Assembly (NCBI GenBank): GCA_030652255.1
Contig: JAUSAZ010000171.1
Location: 43,150 to 107,149 of the forward strand
DNA: 64,000 nucleotides
Reading direction: 5' to 3'
Source: Myxococcales bacterium
GTDB taxonomy: Bacteria; Myxococcota_A; Polyangia; Polyangiales; Ga0077539
The notes beneath the pieces are model-generated. The model was not told the DNA's origin. It ran no database searches and was given only the letters and a program-made list of their open reading frames with translations. The position numbers were made by a program, and so were the translations under genes. How positions within the stretch are numbered: position 1 is the stretch's first letter; every line of letters begins with the position of its first letter. Below, one piece after another: positions 63,278 through 64,000 of this stretch.

Positions 63278-64000
63278 TCAGTCCGGGAAGCGGCTGATGT
63301 AGGCGCGGCCGTCGGTTCCGGGCGGCGGGGTGACCGCGCAGCCGGAGGCCAGGGCCGGGGTGAAGGTGCCCGAGAGGGTGCAGGTCACCGCCGCGGCCGA
63401 GATGCGGATGCGCCCGGGGCCGCCGGCGCCGCCGGTGCCGCTGCTGCCGGAGTTGCTCACGCCGCCTGCGCCGCCGACCGCGCTCACCGCGGCCCCGCTC
63501 GCCACCGCCACCGTCGGCGCATACAGGAACACCACGCCGCCCGACCCGCCGCCGCTCGCCCCGCCGGCGCAGGCGCCGCGGAAGCCCGGGCCGCCGTTGG
63601 CCAGCAGCCGCCCGGTCGCCGCCACGGTGAGGGGGCCGGTGGTCGCGATGCGCAGCGCGCCGCCGCCGCCGCCGCCGCCGGTGCCCTCGTCGCCGCCGCC
63701 GCCGCCGCCGCCAGAGCCCGGCTGGAAGGTCGCCGCCACGTCGAGGTCGCTCGCCGCCGCGGTGCCGATCGACCCGCCGCCGCCGCCGCCGCCCCGGCGC
63801 CCGGAGCCGCAGACCGAGCCGATGGTCCCGTCGCCGCCGCGATAGGTCGTGAAGGAGCCCGACCCCCCGCCGCGGCCGTAGTCCCCGGTGCTGGTGCCGC
63901 CGACGCCGCCGCCGCCGCCGCCGCCCGCGCCACCCGCGCTGCCGACGCGGCCCGACTCGCCGCAGAGGTAGCCCCCGCCGCCGCCGCCGCCGCTCGCCCC
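63278..64000 (-). CDS. Glycine-rich secreted protein, N-terminal part outside window
   Basis: The minus frame is open from the TGA at 63278 to the window edge (240 codons). It contains long Gly runs (GGGGGGGDEGTGGGGGGG) alternating with short beta-like phrases (ALRIATTGPLTVAATGRLLA; GVVFLYAPTVAVASGAAVSAVGG; GRIRISAAAVTC). This is the C-terminal part of a glycine-rich, probably surface or matrix protein of a kind common in myxobacteria. The ATG used by the ORF track at 63739 is internal. Signal peptide and length cannot be judged. Confidence 0.7.
   Translation of the reverse strand, partial: GASGGGGGGGYLCGESGRVGSAGGAGGGGGGGVGGTSTGDYGRGGGSGSFTTYRGGDGTIGSVCGSGRRGGGGGGGSIGTAAASDLDVAATFQPGSGGGGGGGDEGTGGGGGGGALRIATTGPLTVAATGRLLANGGPGFRGACAGGASGGGSGGVVFLYAPTVAVASGAAVSAVGGAGGVSNSGSSGTGGAGGPGRIRISAAAVTCTLSGTFTPALASGCAVTPPPGTDGRAYISRFPD

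Noticed and set aside
63640-63800. GCC/CCG trinucleotide runs as a separate repeat element
   Set aside because: They are the glycine codons of the glycine-rich protein on the minus strand.

Overview
This very GC-rich window most likely comes from a myxobacterium (Myxococcota, class Polyangia). The evidence is convergent but indirect: a MYXO-CTERM-type sorting tail, MopE-like ETCNxxDDDCDG repeats, many Asp/Ala/Pro/Val-rich secreted lipoproteins, a Cmx6-type Cas6, a CsgA-like short-chain reductase, and a polyunsaturated fatty acid (PUFA) synthase with the three-protein layout and C-terminal acyltransferase known from Sorangium and Aetherobacter. No tRNA, rRNA, CRISPR array, integrase or transposase was seen.

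Layout. (1) 1-5.1 kb: a 5'-truncated L,D-transpeptidase, two adjacent palindromic repeat elements, then a minus-strand overlapping operon rsgA / propeller lipoprotein / M23 peptidase. (2) 5.1-11.8 kb: a composite inverted-repeat island, a membrane histidine kinase, a divergent FG-GAP lipoprotein, a membrane O-acyltransferase, and a third palindrome. (3) 11.8-34.3 kb: the centrepiece, a minus-strand operon pfa1 (enoyl reductase) - pfa2 (KS-MAT-3xACP-KR-DH) - pfa3 (KS-CLF-AT-multiple DH-acyltransferase) - a single-chain biotin-dependent carboxylase with the domain order of eukaryotic acetyl-CoA carboxylase. The last three genes overlap by 1-4 bases, so malonyl-CoA supply, chain assembly and probable transfer of the acyl chain to a glycerolipid appear to be encoded in one transcript. 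(4) 34.6-43.0 kb: GH15 glycosidase, response regulator, ECF sigma factor with a coupled Sel1 membrane protein, hydroxyacid-oxoacid transhydrogenase plus thioesterase, and a PAS hybrid kinase. (5) 43.0-50.6 kb: an indoleamine-dioxygenase-like protein, a decayed glutathione S-transferase remnant, and a CusCBA-like tripartite efflux operon. (6) 50.8-52.4 kb: a WYL regulator coupled to a lone Cas6 with no array or other cas gene. (7) 52.4-64 kb: Cys-rich lipoprotein, membrane metallophosphatase and Coq4-like protein, TetR/P450 pair behind a shared inverted repeat, CsgA-like reductase coupled to a zinc-ribbon membrane protein, a large lipoprotein, and a glycine-rich secreted protein cut by the window edge.

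Many genes are translationally coupled through ATGA, GTGA or TGATG overlaps. Most lines of the ORF track are antisense or out-of-frame shadows caused by the high GC content and were left out.
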